The notes beneath the pieces are model-generated. The model made no database searches. It saw nothing but the letters and a program-made list of their open reading frames with translations, and was not told the origin of the DNA. 64,000 bases of DNA from Eggerthellaceae bacterium (GTDB taxonomy: Bacteria > Actinomycetota > Coriobacteriia > Coriobacteriales > Eggerthellaceae), in NCBI GenBank assembly GCA_009782615.1, contig WRIS01000007.1, positions 37,434 through 101,433 of the forward strand. Reading direction: 5' to 3'. A program made the position numbers and the translations under genes. Below are positions 34,727 to 43,481 of the stretch, piece by piece; position 1 is the stretch's first letter; each line of letters opens with the position of its first letter.

Positions 34727-35701
34727 TCAATCAACTCCTGCACTAAGCAAGCGCCGCACGAGAAAAATTCCTGCCATCTGCATCCACGTCGCTACGCCCA
34801 ACAGGGAAAACCCTAAAAAACTTGCGAAAAACGGCGCCAAGAACCCTGGGGAGATAAAGGAAAAAAGCGCTATGAGAAGAAATGGCATGACGCTGACTAT
34901 TCGTGCTGAAAGCTTTGCCTGCGCCGTTTGAACGCGCAAAGACCGTTTGAGGGTAAGTTCGCTTTCTACCGCATCGCAAGCCGCTTCTAAAACCTGCCTC
35001 AAGCTTCCCCCTGCCCTGTGCTGAACATCCAGCGCAACGGCAATAAACGCTAGTTCTGTAACGTCGGCGTTCTTTTTCAAAGTGCTGAGGGCTTCGGATA
35101 CCGTCAAGCCCGTTTCAAGGTCATGAACAGCCGTTAAGAACAGCGAACGTAAGGGTTCGTCCACTTCCTTTGCCACCTGCTGAAAGGTTTGTAAAAGCGA
35201 AAAGCCCGCGTGCGAGCACACGCTCATTGAACGCAAGGCATCGGGAATGGCTTCTCTGAGCGATTCTCTTCTCTTTTCAAGGGTTTGTGACACCATGAAA
35301 TTCAAGGCGAGCACCACGCCAGCGGCAACTAACAAACCAAGCGCAAGCGAAGCGGTGAATACCGAGGCAACAACAATCACGAGAAAGCTACCCGCACAAC
35401 ACAGCGAACACAGTGCTTCGGGAGTCGTTATATAAGAGCGGATGGAGGCAACTATTTGCATGCGTGCAAAGAAGTGCTCTACTTTTTCGTTTGCAAGAAG
35501 AATGTGTGTGAGAGGCGTTATTTGCGGAATGCCGTTTCTGAGCAACGAAGCAAAAATTCCCTGATGAATTGCTATATCTTGGTGCATTTTTCCAACAATA
35601 ACGCGTTGGTGCACCGAAGAAATCAGCCACCGCGCAATAAAGCTCGCGGCAAAAAATGAACTTACGAAGGCAAGGCAGGCAAGCACGACTCTTGTTTCCA
35701 T
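34727..35701 (-). CDS. tadB: Tad pilus inner-membrane protein TadB
   Basis: 324 residues. Same T2SSF architecture as TadC: N-terminal helix, paired helices near 95-135, a cytoplasmic F domain (AIPDALRSMSVCSHAGFSLLQTFQQVAKEVDEPLRSL) and C-terminal helices. Start after GGAGG; overlaps the tadA end by 40 bases. Confidence 0.92.
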   Translation of the reverse strand: METRVVLACLAFVSSFFAASFIARWLISSVHQRVIVGKMHQDIAIHQGIFASLLRNGIPQITPLTHILLANEKVEHFFARMQIVASIRSYITTPEALCSLCCAGSFLVIVVASVFTASLALGLLVAAGVVLALNFMVSQTLEKRRESLREAIPDALRSMSVCSHAGFSLLQTFQQVAKEVDEPLRSLFLTAVHDLETGLTVSEALSTLKKNADVTELAFIAVALDVQHRAGGSLRQVLEAACDAVESELTLKRSLRVQTAQAKLSARIVSVMPFLLIALFSFISPGFLAPFFASFLGFSLLGVATWMQMAGIFLVRRLLSAGVD

Positions 35702-36996
35702 AGAGCCACCTCCTTTGTGTTTGCGAGGTCATTTTCTGCAAGCGAATCAATCCAGTCGGGACAGATGAGCCATTCCCCTTGATCGCGGTAGCGATTTCTT
35801 CGATAAAGCGTGCTTACTTCACCCAACGATGCTTTTCTTGAAAAGCAAAACGAAGCGATTTCGCAGACAAAGCGCTTTCCTTCGACGTCGCGGGTAATCT
35901 GCACAATCAAATCAATAGCAGCAGCAATCTGTGTTTCGATTACATCAACAGGAAGGTCGGCAACGTAGCGAACCATCGTCGAAAGTCTCATGACGGCATC
36001 TTCGGATGAATTCGCGTGCAGCGTTGTGAGCGACCCATCATGTCCCGTATTCATAGCTTGAAGCATGTCGAGAGCTTCTCCACCACGACACTCCCCAACG
36101 ATAATGCGATCGGGTCTCATGCGAAGAGCGTTGATGACCAAATCCCGAATGTTTACCTCCCCTGTTCCTTCTGCGTTTTGAGGGCGTGCTTCCAACCTGA
36201 TTACGTGGGGATGTCCCGAAAATTTGAGTTCAGCGGAATCTTCGATGGTGATGATGCGTTCGTCTGCGGGTATCTTGCATGAAAGCGCGTTGAGCAGGGT
36301 TGTTTTCCCGCTGCCAGTGCCACCCGAAACCGCAATATTCTTTCGTGAAAGAACTGCCCAGACGAGAAATTCTCTCACGGTTTTTTCTGCCGACCCAATT
36401 TCTTCCATTTCTTCCAGCGTGTAGAGATGTTCCCTAAACTTCCTGATAGTGAGCACAGGGCCATCGAGAGAAAGGGGTGGGATGATTGCGTTTACTCGAT
36501 GACCCTGTTTCAGGCGGGCGTTGACCATGGGCGAGGCTTCGTCAATTCTTCTACCAAGCGGTCCGATAATTCGGTCAATCAAAGCCCGTACCTGCTCTTC
36601 GTCTTTGAAGGTATTTTCAGCAGGATAAAGCTTTCCGCCGCGCTCGAAAAAGAGGGCTTTTTCACCATTAACCATAATTTCGGTAATGTTTTCATCACTA
36701 AGCAGGGCTTCAAGCGGTCCAAGCCCAAACACCGTATTGATAAGTTCTTCGACAAGCGTTTCTCGTTCGTCGGCTGTTTGCGATACCCACCTATCATCTT
36801 GGAAGATGCGCGCACAAGCACTTCTGATTTCGTTTTTTGCCCGTGCGGGATTTTCTGCCATTATCGAAGCTATTTCATCGGAAGAAATTCGCTGTTGTAG
36901 TTGGCTCTTTAGCTCCTCCAAATAACGGCTTTTACCCGCTATGACAAAAAGATCGTCGGTGTTGTTGGCTTTTTGGACGCGCTCCATCAAAGACAT
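35662..36996 (-). CDS. tadA: Tad pilus secretion ATPase TadA/CpaF
   Basis: 444 residues. Type II/IV secretion hexameric ATPase powering Flp assembly. N-terminal domain to about 190, Walker [16 protein letters not shown] at about 224, Walker B/Asp box [10 protein letters not shown], and His/Arg boxes in [31 protein letters not shown] short C-terminal extension follows the core ([19 protein letters not shown]). Strong ribosome site AAGGAG; overlaps tadZ by 10 bases. Confidence 0.95.
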   Translation of the reverse strand: MSLMERVQKANNTDDLFVIAGKSRYLEELKSQLQQRISSDEIASIMAENPARAKNEIRSACARIFQDDRWVSQTADERETLVEELINTVFGLGPLEALLSDENITEIMVNGEKALFFERGGKLYPAENTFKDEEQVRALIDRIIGPLGRRIDEASPMVNARLKQGHRVNAIIPPLSLDGPVLTIRKFREHLYTLEEMEEIGSAEKTVREFLVWAVLSRKNIAVSGGTGSGKTTLLNALSCKIPADERIITIEDSAELKFSGHPHVIRLEARPQNAEGTGEVNIRDLVINALRMRPDRIIVGECRGGEALDMLQAMNTGHDGSLTTLHANSSEDAVMRLSTMVRYVADLPVDVIETQIAAAIDLIVQITRDVEGKRFVCEIASFCFSRKASLGEVSTLYRRNRYRDQGEWLICPDWIDSLAENDLANTKEVALWKQESCLPALPS

Positions 36997-38570
36997 GCGA
37001 CTCTCCTTCTTTTTCTACTCAAACGATTGCGCTTCATTTCCCTGAAAGCATCTTGCGTTTCGTAGGTTCCCTCACTTCGAGGAAGCACTTCAAGCAACAT
37101 TTTTTCAATCCCCATGCAAAGGTCATTGCGCGAATCAATCAGTTCAAAAGGAAGTCCCGCAGCAAGCAACTCGCTCACATCGCGACCTCCGTCAGGCAGT
37201 TCGACAACATGAGCACCCTGCAAAGCACAGGATACATCTATCGAGGTCAATGGCGCATTTCGGCTACATCGATTGATAGCAAAAAGGAAGGGGTGCGTCG
37301 CGATGCCGCACCGTGTGCAAAGGTCGAGGGCGTGTTTGCATGCCCGCAACGACGAAGAGCGCTGGTCGACAAGGAATAGCGCTGTTGAGCTTCGCTCGAG
37401 AAGCGCTGCGTGTTGCTCCGCCCAAAATGCGCCCGTATTCACCACGATGACATCAAAGGATGCTTTTAAGGATTCGAGCAAGTTCGGCAACTGTTCGAGA
37501 GCGATTTCCGATTGTTCTAAATGGGAAGGAGCCGCTAACAAGGCAGGTTTCAAGCCGTCGGGATTTAGCTTCGCCAAACGATTTGGTTCGCTTAATACTT
37601 GGTCTATGGTAAGGGGGTTTTCCTCGCCGAGAAAGTAGCGCATGTCACCAAACTGGAAATCGGCATCAAGTAACAAGGTGCGATGACCTGCGCCTTGGGC
37701 GAAGAGAGCCGCAAGGGAAGCGATGGTGCTTTTGCCTGCTCCGCCGCTTGCGCTGACCACTGAAAGGATGTGTGCTGTTTTTCCCGAGGCGCTTTGCGCG
37801 CCGTTGTAAAAAGGCAGCAGCTCAAAGCACAAGTCGCTTTTGGGTTTTTGTGGGTCGAAAGATACGGCGTAGGAATTGTTCCCGCAAACAACAGGCTCAA
37901 AGGTGTGCGCAAGCGCGGGTTCAGCAACGGGTGCGACGAGTGGCGGCGTGAGAGTGGGTGTGGGCATGGTTGAATGTGCTGATGCGGGAGCAGGAGTAAC
38001 GAGAGCAGGTTTTACAATAGGTTCGGGCAGCGACGGAAACGCAGCTTCTGCAATAGGTTCAGGCATAGCACCGTGCACCACAACGGGTTCAGGAACCGCA
38101 ACGAACGCAGGTTTACCAACGAGTTTAGGTTCGGACTTGGGTTCAGGCTTGGGTTCAGGCGCGCTCGAAATATCTGCCGCAAGCGTTTGATTTGTTGCAT
38201 CACGCAGCATCTTGAGTTTTTGTCGCGTATAGCGCGTCACGAAATCTTTCCGCGTAAAGGTTCCATCAATTCCTGCCGCATTTGCCCTGCTCTTTAGCGA
38301 ACCTGAACCCTGAAAAGCCAGCAGATAAACGCCTTTACCTTCCGAATCCTTCTTCAGTGCCGCAGCAAGATTGATAGGGTCAACGTCGTCACTTGATGCA
38401 ACCCAAACTTCTTTTGTGGCGCAGTTTTCCTTTAGATATCTTCGTGCTTCCACCGCGCTGCAAAATACCTGCAGCCAATCCTGAGCACCGAGATTTTCTT
38501 CCTCAAGCCCTATGAGCTGCGGGTTTTTCATGCTTTCCGAATCGGCACAGAGTACCACTTGCGTATTCAT
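36987..38570 (-). CDS. tadZ: TadZ/CpaE-like pilus-localisation ATPase
   Basis: 527 residues. An N-terminal receiver-like atypical domain (about 1-130) is followed by a Pro/Glu/Ala-rich low-complexity linker (about 135-245, EPKPEPKSEPK type repeats) and a ParA/MinD-type ATPase domain starting near 275 (SVVSASGGAGKSTIASLAALFAQ deviant Walker A; LLLDADFQFGDMRYFLGE). These proteins place the Tad apparatus at a pole. Start overlaps the cpaB stop as ATGA. Confidence 0.9.
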   Translation of the reverse strand: MNTQVVLCADSESMKNPQLIGLEEENLGAQDWLQVFCSAVEARRYLKENCATKEVWVASSDDVDPINLAAALKKDSEGKGVYLLAFQGSGSLKSRANAAGIDGTFTRKDFVTRYTRQKLKMLRDATNQTLAADISSAPEPKPEPKSEPKLVGKPAFVAVPEPVVVHGAMPEPIAEAAFPSLPEPIVKPALVTPAPASAHSTMPTPTLTPPLVAPVAEPALAHTFEPVVCGNNSYAVSFDPQKPKSDLCFELLPFYNGAQSASGKTAHILSVVSASGGAGKSTIASLAALFAQGAGHRTLLLDADFQFGDMRYFLGEENPLTIDQVLSEPNRLAKLNPDGLKPALLAAPSHLEQSEIALEQLPNLLESLKASFDVIVVNTGAFWAEQHAALLERSSTALFLVDQRSSSLRACKHALDLCTRCGIATHPFLFAINRCSRNAPLTSIDVSCALQGAHVVELPDGGRDVSELLAAGLPFELIDSRNDLCMGIEKMLLEVLPRSEGTYETQDAFREMKRNRLSRKRRRVACL

Positions 38571-39220
38571 CGTGTACTTCCCTTCTCGCTTGAACTAGGC
38601 AAAACAAAATACAACTCCATCTTTTGTGAAGCAGCAATGATTTCTTGAACGGAGCTCGGCTTGACCGCCAAAGTCACCCATGCTATGGAAGCACCTGCCT
38701 TCTTTTCCGAAGTTTCGGCGCTTGTCGAAACGACCAGAATGTTTTCCGCGAGTAATTCAGTGCTGACCCCCGTGGCGTAAACATCAACATGCATGCCAGC
38801 ACAAAGGGCACCGCCGATTGTTTGAACTTCTTTCGCGGGAACGCTCAGGGCGCTGAAGCCAACGGGCACTTCGACACTTGAAAGGGATTCTTCAAAACGC
38901 TTCATCGAAACCACTTCACCCGCTAGGATTGTTGAAGTTGCCTGTTTTCCGTTGATGTCTGCCAAAGAGCGCACGGCATCTTCGGGCAAGAGGTCTGCCA
39001 CCCAAAGCCTGGTGGCAATGTTTGTCACGTCAACCGTATCACCTGCTGAAATGTCGCGTGTGGCAACGCATATCTCAAGTTGTTCCCCGCCATAACGAGC
39101 AAGTGCTTCAGCGCGCGCTGTCGCTGCTTCGTTTTGTACGCCCTGGGTATAGAAAAATACCGAACCCGCGCAGATTAGTCCCGAAAGAATTCCCCATAAT
39201 ATGGTTTTCTGTCTTTTCAC
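38567..39220 (-). CDS. cpaB: CpaB/RcpC-like Flp pilus assembly protein (SAF domain)
   Basis: 217 residues if started at GTG 39220 (after AAAGG); an ATG at 39304 gives 245 but would place a TTGACA-like promoter hexamer (39296-39301) inside the coding region. One N-terminal membrane helix (ILWGILSGLICAGSVFFYTQ), an SAF domain (VATRDISAGDTVDVTNIATRLWVADLLPEDAV...ILAGEVVSMKRF) and a second domain. First gene of the Tad operon on this strand. No secretin gene is present, as expected for a single-membrane cell. Confidence 0.85.
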   Translation of the reverse strand: MKRQKTILWGILSGLICAGSVFFYTQGVQNEAATARAEALARYGGEQLEICVATRDISAGDTVDVTNIATRLWVADLLPEDAVRSLADINGKQATSTILAGEVVSMKRFEESLSSVEVPVGFSALSVPAKEVQTIGGALCAGMHVDVYATGVSTELLAENILVVSTSAETSEKKAGASIAWVTLAVKPSSVQEIIAASQKMELYFVLPSSSEKGSTR

Positions 39221-39442
39221 CGAACGCCTTTCTGTCGATTTTTCGTCTAAAACTATTTTGACGAACAGATTAGGCAAAACGGATACAAAAATTACTGTCA
39301 ACATAGCAGGTAGAATCTATAAAAAGCTGCGATGTTTTTGACACGTTTTGTATCTTTTTTCTACGGAAAGTAGATCGGTTTTCGCTATAAATTCTACGAA
39401 TTTGGTATAAGAATCCTACAAAAATGTGTTTTTCCACAAGGT

Positions 39443-39471
39443 TTGCGCAAAGGAGATTCTTGTGGGACAAT
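39443..39471 (+). promoter_or_regulatory. Promoter for tRNA-Val
   Basis: TTGCGC (39443-39448) and GACAAT (39466-39471) are separated by 17 bases, putting the start about 15-20 bases before the tRNA. Confidence 0.55.
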
Positions 39472-39491
39472 AGCAACTCGTTTGACAAAGC

Positions 39492-39566
39492 GGGCGATTG
39501 GCGCAGCGGGAGCGCAGGTGCCTTACAAGCACAAGGTCACAAGTTCAAATCTTGTATCGCCCACCA
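39492..39566 (+). tRNA. tRNA-Val (UAC)
   Basis: Acceptor GGGCGAT pairs with ATCGCCC, then discriminator A and an encoded CCA. Anticodon loop CTTACAA gives TAC. D-arm GGCGCAGCGGGAGCGC and T-arm CACAAGTTCAAATCTTGT are complete. Stand-alone gene with its own promoter and terminator. Confidence 0.95.
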
Positions 39567-39574
39567 TAAACACC

Positions 39575-39604
39575 AGGTCATCGCGTTGTGCGGTGACCTT
39601 TTTT
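39575..39604 (+). terminator. Rho-independent terminator of tRNA-Val
   Basis: AGGTCATCG pairs with CGGTGACCT (one G-T pair, 7-base loop) and is followed by six T residues. Confidence 0.9.
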
Positions 39605-39708
39605 GTTGAAGTTAGGGGAAGCTATTCCCCTACTTTCCCTTAAGTCAATACTAAGCTCGCAACAAGGAGTGTCAACAAAGCAATCTGGTCGATGATTTTT
39701 AGATTGTC

Positions 39709-40016
39709 ACTCTTTCATTGTCGCCTGGATTGCTTCGTCATTCGCTGCGCTCATTTCTCGCAATGACGGGAGAGGGTCGAGGTATTCCCGCAACAGCAAG
39801 GGAAAGATTGCGGGTCAAGCTCGCAATGACGAGTGGGGGGAAGCGGTTGCTGGCGAAGGGGTCGAAGTTCTCTCTGAACGCACATATTATCTTAAAACAA
39901 CTTCAGCAGTGAAGCGCACGAAGATTCGCAGAATCTGAGCAGCGAAACGGGTGAACTGAGACCCCTTCGCTGGTGACCGCAAAACTAAGATTGCGGGTCA
40001 AGCCCGCAATGACAAA
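39709..40016. repeat. Cluster of dispersed palindromic repeats
   Basis: This gap between tRNA-Val and the LuxR gene has no credible gene. It holds GATTGCTTCGTC...CTCGCAATGAC (about 39728-39765), two palindromes of the form GATTGCGGGTCAAGC(T/C)CGCAATGAC (about 39807-39831 and 39988-40012), and AGCGAAACGGGTGAACTGAG with neighbouring ACCCCTTCGCTGGTGAC (39941-39977), whose inverted copy lies at 57341-57384. Same families as 1651-1856. Confidence 0.75.
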
Positions 40017-40030
40017 AGGGGCAAATGTTT

Positions 40031-41647
40031 TTAGCTTGTGTTTTGTTTCTCCGATTCGACAAGCGCAATCAGTTCGCTGCGAGAATGCACCTCAAGCTTC
40101 GCATAAATATTATGCGTGTGCGTACGCGCGGTATTAAGGCTGATGCTTAAGCGTTGCGCAATGTTTTCGATTCCACGTCCCAGGGCAAGCAACTCAAAAA
40201 CATCCTTTTCACGTGCGGAAAGACGCGCAGAACTTCCTACGCGCTTGCATGCTTCCATATAGGGTCGCCCACGGTCCTCCTGTTCGACGCCATTGCCGTC
40301 GCTTCCGTTGCCTCCATTAAAACCATTGGCACTATGCAAGCGTGGCAATTCCTCAAGGGTAAAGTTTTCACCGAGAGCCAGCGAGAACAAAGAATCGAAA
40401 TCTTTTTCGGAAAACACCACCACGGCACAAATCAAAATGAGCAGCGCCAAAACAACCAGGATAATCGGTTCGGCAATCGGATAAGAGACCTGCGGCAACA
40501 GCCACGCCCCGCTCGTCCAGCCAATCGTGCGCCCGACCATATATATCCCGTAGCCGAAACCGAAAACGACAACAGGTGAAAGCTTCTTTTGATACACAAC
40601 TGACGCCAGCAGACACCAAAGAATCACCGTAAAGAAATCGAATGCCGACTTCACGATGATATCGAAAAGCAATCCGTTAAGCTGGATCAAGGCGTACAGC
40701 GTTATCACCACGGCAACTATCACCATGAGCAGGAAGTACAGCTTGCCGAAATCAATCCGCTTGAAAAGCCGCACAACAAGATAAATGCTGACAATCGCCA
40801 AGGCTATACGGCAAAAGAGCGCAATATTCGTACCAACCAAGATTTCGTTGGGAGTAAGCGTGTGAACCGACAAGCCATGAACCATCGAAGTCGTAATGGT
40901 GAGCAGGAATATCGTTGTGAAAAACTTCCAAAAACTCTTCGGAAGAGGCGTGGCTTCTTCGATGGCCTCTTCGGTAGAATCAGTAAGTCCCTCGCGCAAA
41001 GGTTTCACGGGCTTTGGCGCCCTTTCGCAATTTATCGCAACAATCATCGCCGCGAGGAACGGCAAACCAATAAAGGCAAGGATGCCTGCAAGCGATGGTC
41101 CACCCGCAATCGGCGCATATCCCATTTCTGCCGCATGCAAAAGGATGAAAAAGAGCGCTGCGGCGAGCAGCTGAGATATCATTGCATAGATAATTATTCT
41201 TCCTGGGGAAAGCTCTTCGCCATATAATTGACCGCATTTGAGCGAGACAAAGGCCGTACCGATTCCCGTGAAAATCGCTCCCACGTAAAACAGCGGTTTT
41301 ACTGCAAGGTAATAAGGACCTGCCAAGATGATGAGCGCGGCACCAACACTGCCGAGCAATCCGAAAAGATATAGGGCATTTCGCCTGGTGAAAAAGTATT
41401 CAACCCGTTGGCGAAAGAGCGGAGCCAGCAACATCGTTAGGGCAAAAGCACTTGACGACCACAGATACAGCGACGAAATATGACGCCCATCAATTTCGGA
41501 ATCGGAAAGCCAAAACGTGCCGCTGAAAGCAAGTATCGCCCAAGCAGTCCACACTCCGAGTCCCAAAAAACGAAAGCCTGGCCACAACACATTCAAACCA
41601 CCCATAAATGTTTGCTTTTGTCGTTCTTTTCTTCCCGTATCTGCCAT
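40031..41647 (-). CDS. LuxR-type regulator fused to a 12-helix membrane domain
   Basis: 538 residues. Residues about 20-420 are hydrophobic with roughly twelve membrane helices arranged like an MFS transporter; residues about 470-535 are a LuxR HTH (RLSAREKDVFELLALGRGIENIAQRLSISLNTARTHTHNIYAKL). A linker carries a Gly/Asn-rich stretch. This membrane-LuxR architecture is abundant in Eggerthellaceae, usually beside reductase operons, and is thought to sense a substrate or transported ligand and regulate the neighbouring genes. Here it lies downstream of the molybdoenzyme operon on the same strand, the likely target (inference). Confidence 0.9.
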   Translation of the reverse strand: MADTGRKERQKQTFMGGLNVLWPGFRFLGLGVWTAWAILAFSGTFWLSDSEIDGRHISSLYLWSSSAFALTMLLAPLFRQRVEYFFTRRNALYLFGLLGSVGAALIILAGPYYLAVKPLFYVGAIFTGIGTAFVSLKCGQLYGEELSPGRIIIYAMISQLLAAALFFILLHAAEMGYAPIAGGPSLAGILAFIGLPFLAAMIVAINCERAPKPVKPLREGLTDSTEEAIEEATPLPKSFWKFFTTIFLLTITTSMVHGLSVHTLTPNEILVGTNIALFCRIALAIVSIYLVVRLFKRIDFGKLYFLLMVIVAVVITLYALIQLNGLLFDIIVKSAFDFFTVILWCLLASVVYQKKLSPVVVFGFGYGIYMVGRTIGWTSGAWLLPQVSYPIAEPIILVVLALLILICAVVVFSEKDFDSLFSLALGENFTLEELPRLHSANGFNGGNGSDGNGVEQEDRGRPYMEACKRVGSSARLSAREKDVFELLALGRGIENIAQRLSISLNTARTHTHNIYAKLEVHSRSELIALVESEKQNTS

Positions 41648-41774
41648 ATATCCCCTGTTGACCTCGAGACGAATTCCCGTACCTAAGCACTTCTCACCTC
41701 AAAAAGCGCAACTCAAGACTGCGTTATAACTCACCCAAAACTATCCGAAAACCTGCCAAGACTCAAAGTCCGTC

Positions 41775-42602
41775 TTAAGACCCAAGTCCTCCTTGCAGCG
41801 TTTCAAGCAACTCTTTTCCTTCGGGCGAAATACACCAACCTCCATCCCAATAAATGCCACCCGCTTTTTCAAGCTTGTCGATAAACACGCTCGATTGAAT
41901 GGGGCGGTCTCCCGCAGCACGATTCACCATAAGAACCTCGCGTCCGCGAAGGAGTCTATCAATATTGGCAAGGCTTTGCTTTTCTTGCAGAAAGTCCAAC
42001 ACCTCGATATAGGTGTCATAGTATTCAGGAATGATGTCTAAAAGCTCAATCAGGCGATTCTTCGGGTTCATCTCTTCAATCAGGTATTTCCCTACTTCGT
42101 TTGTTTCGTAGGCGTACTGCACGACCAAATCGTCGATTTCGTCCTCGCTCAAACCAAGTTTCTGCTCATCGGTTACTGCGTTGCCTTCTTCGTCAAGGTC
42201 AAAGGCATCGATGCCGCCGCCGTTAACAAGGAACAGCAGTAAATAATAAGGACTTTGAGTCGCGCCCGAAAATTCAGGATAAGAAGCAATGCTTTCTTCC
42301 ACATCAGGCAAAATCCGACGGGTAGAGCAATATTTAAGGGTTTTGTAGAGCAGCTCGCGCTGCAGCGGGTTACTTGAAACAACAGTTCTTAAGTGAGCAA
42401 TCCGCTCTTCAAAGCTCATGGTTTCAAGCTGTGATGCTTTTTTGGCTTTCTCGGCGAAATCGCCACCGATGGCAACAAATTCGTCTTTCGCATTCCCCGG
42501 TGTGCCCTCAATCACGCCGTCCTCATGGGAAAAATCATCAGGTGTTTGACCTGAAAAATCCAGGCTATCGTTACCAATAGCCACTCCATCCATGTTATCC
42601 AT
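41775..42602 (-). CDS. Conserved-looking cytoplasmic protein of unknown function
   Basis: 275 residues, acidic, no signal peptide or membrane helix. After a disordered ~60-residue N-terminus it is mostly helical (MSFEERIAHLRTVVSSNPLQRELLYKTLKYCSTRRILPDVEESIASYPEF). A C-terminal region (SSVFIDKLEKAGGIYWDGGWCISPEGKELLETL) resembles a winged-helix. I do not recognise the family. It has its own promoter (42638-42666) and sits between the molybdoenzyme operon and the LuxR regulator, so a role in that system, for example as chaperone or regulator, is possible but unproven. Start ATG 42602 after GGAGAGGA. Confidence 0.75.
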   Translation of the reverse strand: MDNMDGVAIGNDSLDFSGQTPDDFSHEDGVIEGTPGNAKDEFVAIGGDFAEKAKKASQLETMSFEERIAHLRTVVSSNPLQRELLYKTLKYCSTRRILPDVEESIASYPEFSGATQSPYYLLLFLVNGGGIDAFDLDEEGNAVTDEQKLGLSEDEIDDLVVQYAYETNEVGKYLIEEMNPKNRLIELLDIIPEYYDTYIEVLDFLQEKQSLANIDRLLRGREVLMVNRAAGDRPIQSSVFIDKLEKAGGIYWDGGWCISPEGKELLETLQGGLGS

Positions 42603-42637
42603 AGATTCGTCCTCTCCATAAGTCCCTTGTACTTAAA

Positions 42638-42666
42638 ATAATAAAGCGTTTACTCAGAGAATACAA
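42638..42666 (-). promoter_or_regulatory. Promoter and overlapping imperfect dyad upstream of 41775-42602
   Basis: Minus strand TTGTAT (-35) and TATTAT (-10) with exactly 17 bases between. The -35 overlaps an imperfect inverted repeat, GAATA(C)AATATTGTTATTC at about 42657-42676, a possible operator. Confidence 0.65.
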
Positions 42667-42731
42667 TATTGTTATTCCTTCTCTTTCTCTTAAAATAAAC
42701 ACCCGTTGAAACATTTTTTAATTCATTTTCA

Positions 42732-42774
42732 GCGAAACGCTCCCTGCGAAACGCTCCCTGCGAAACGCTTCCCT
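42732..42774. repeat. Three tandem copies of a 14-base unit
   Basis: GCGAAACGCTCCCT is repeated three times (last copy with one extra T), in the gap downstream of the cysteine-cluster gene. No function apparent. Confidence 0.85.
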
Positions 42775-42803
42775 ACAAGCACTTCCCCACAAGCCGCTGC
42801 ACT

Positions 42804-43406
42804 TTATGAAATCGACGCCACCCAAGCAGCGATGATAGCATCAACACGAGAGGAACTTTCAGCAAGTCCTGCCATGCAGACCAGCTCAAACGCTCCCGCC
42901 GCATAGGCATCCATGTGGCGGCGCTCATCCATCTGAGCGAGTAACTCTTCTCGCCATGACCTGCCGCAACGTTGTTCAATCACTTCGCGCAAAAGACCTT
43001 GATGTTCGACCCACAAAGGCTCGATAATCATGTCATCGGGAAGCATACAATAGGGAAAGTTCTTCGAAGGAACCAGTGCAGCACATTCTAAGGGACGTTC
43101 TTCTAGGGTATATGTGCAGGAGTCGCCCTCCAAGTGAGCGCAGGTCAGTGCTTCATGACAAAGGCTCAGTGGTTCTCTGTCTATTCCGCGGGCAGCAAGC
43201 GTAAAGATGGGAGCAGCTTCGCTTCCCTCGATATTGGTAAACGAGGTATACATAACCGCGCGTCCACTGTCGAGCGCATCGTGTATCACTTGTCCATCCA
43301 GCGCACCCAAAGGCGCGAAATCTTCAGGAGCGAATTTGCCAGGAGCATGCAAGCAACAATATCCCTTGCAAGCAACGCAAAATTCGCTTGCCTCAACACG
43401 TTTCAT
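42804..43406 (-). CDS. Cysteine-rich (YkgJ-like) protein of the molybdoenzyme operon
   Basis: 200 residues from ATG 43406 (ATG 43418 also in frame). Cysteines cluster in FCVACKGYCCLH, SLCHEALTCAH, SCTYTLEERPLECAAL and PYCML, like the YkgJ/Fe-S or zinc-binding cysteine-cluster proteins sometimes found with Fe-S enzymes. A helical C-terminal part follows (RHMDAYAAGAFELVCMAGL). By position the last gene of the molybdoenzyme operon, 75 bases after the NapH-like gene; role in maturation is inferred. Confidence 0.75.
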   Translation of the reverse strand: MKRVEASEFCVACKGYCCLHAPGKFAPEDFAPLGALDGQVIHDALDSGRAVMYTSFTNIEGSEAAPIFTLAARGIDREPLSLCHEALTCAHLEGDSCTYTLEERPLECAALVPSKNFPYCMLPDDMIIEPLWVEHQGLLREVIEQRCGRSWREELLAQMDERRHMDAYAAGAFELVCMAGLAESSSRVDAIIAAWVASIS

Positions 43407-43481
43407 AGCGCGACCCAAACCCCTCCCCTTTAGTATTCGCAGGCGTTATTCGTCCACATGCCTTATTTTGCCTTCACGCCC

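Noticed and set aside
39221..39304. ATG 39304 as start of cpaB
   Set aside because: It would place a TTGACA hexamer in the coding region; GTG 39220 has an AAAGG site and directly precedes the membrane helix. Not fully excluded.
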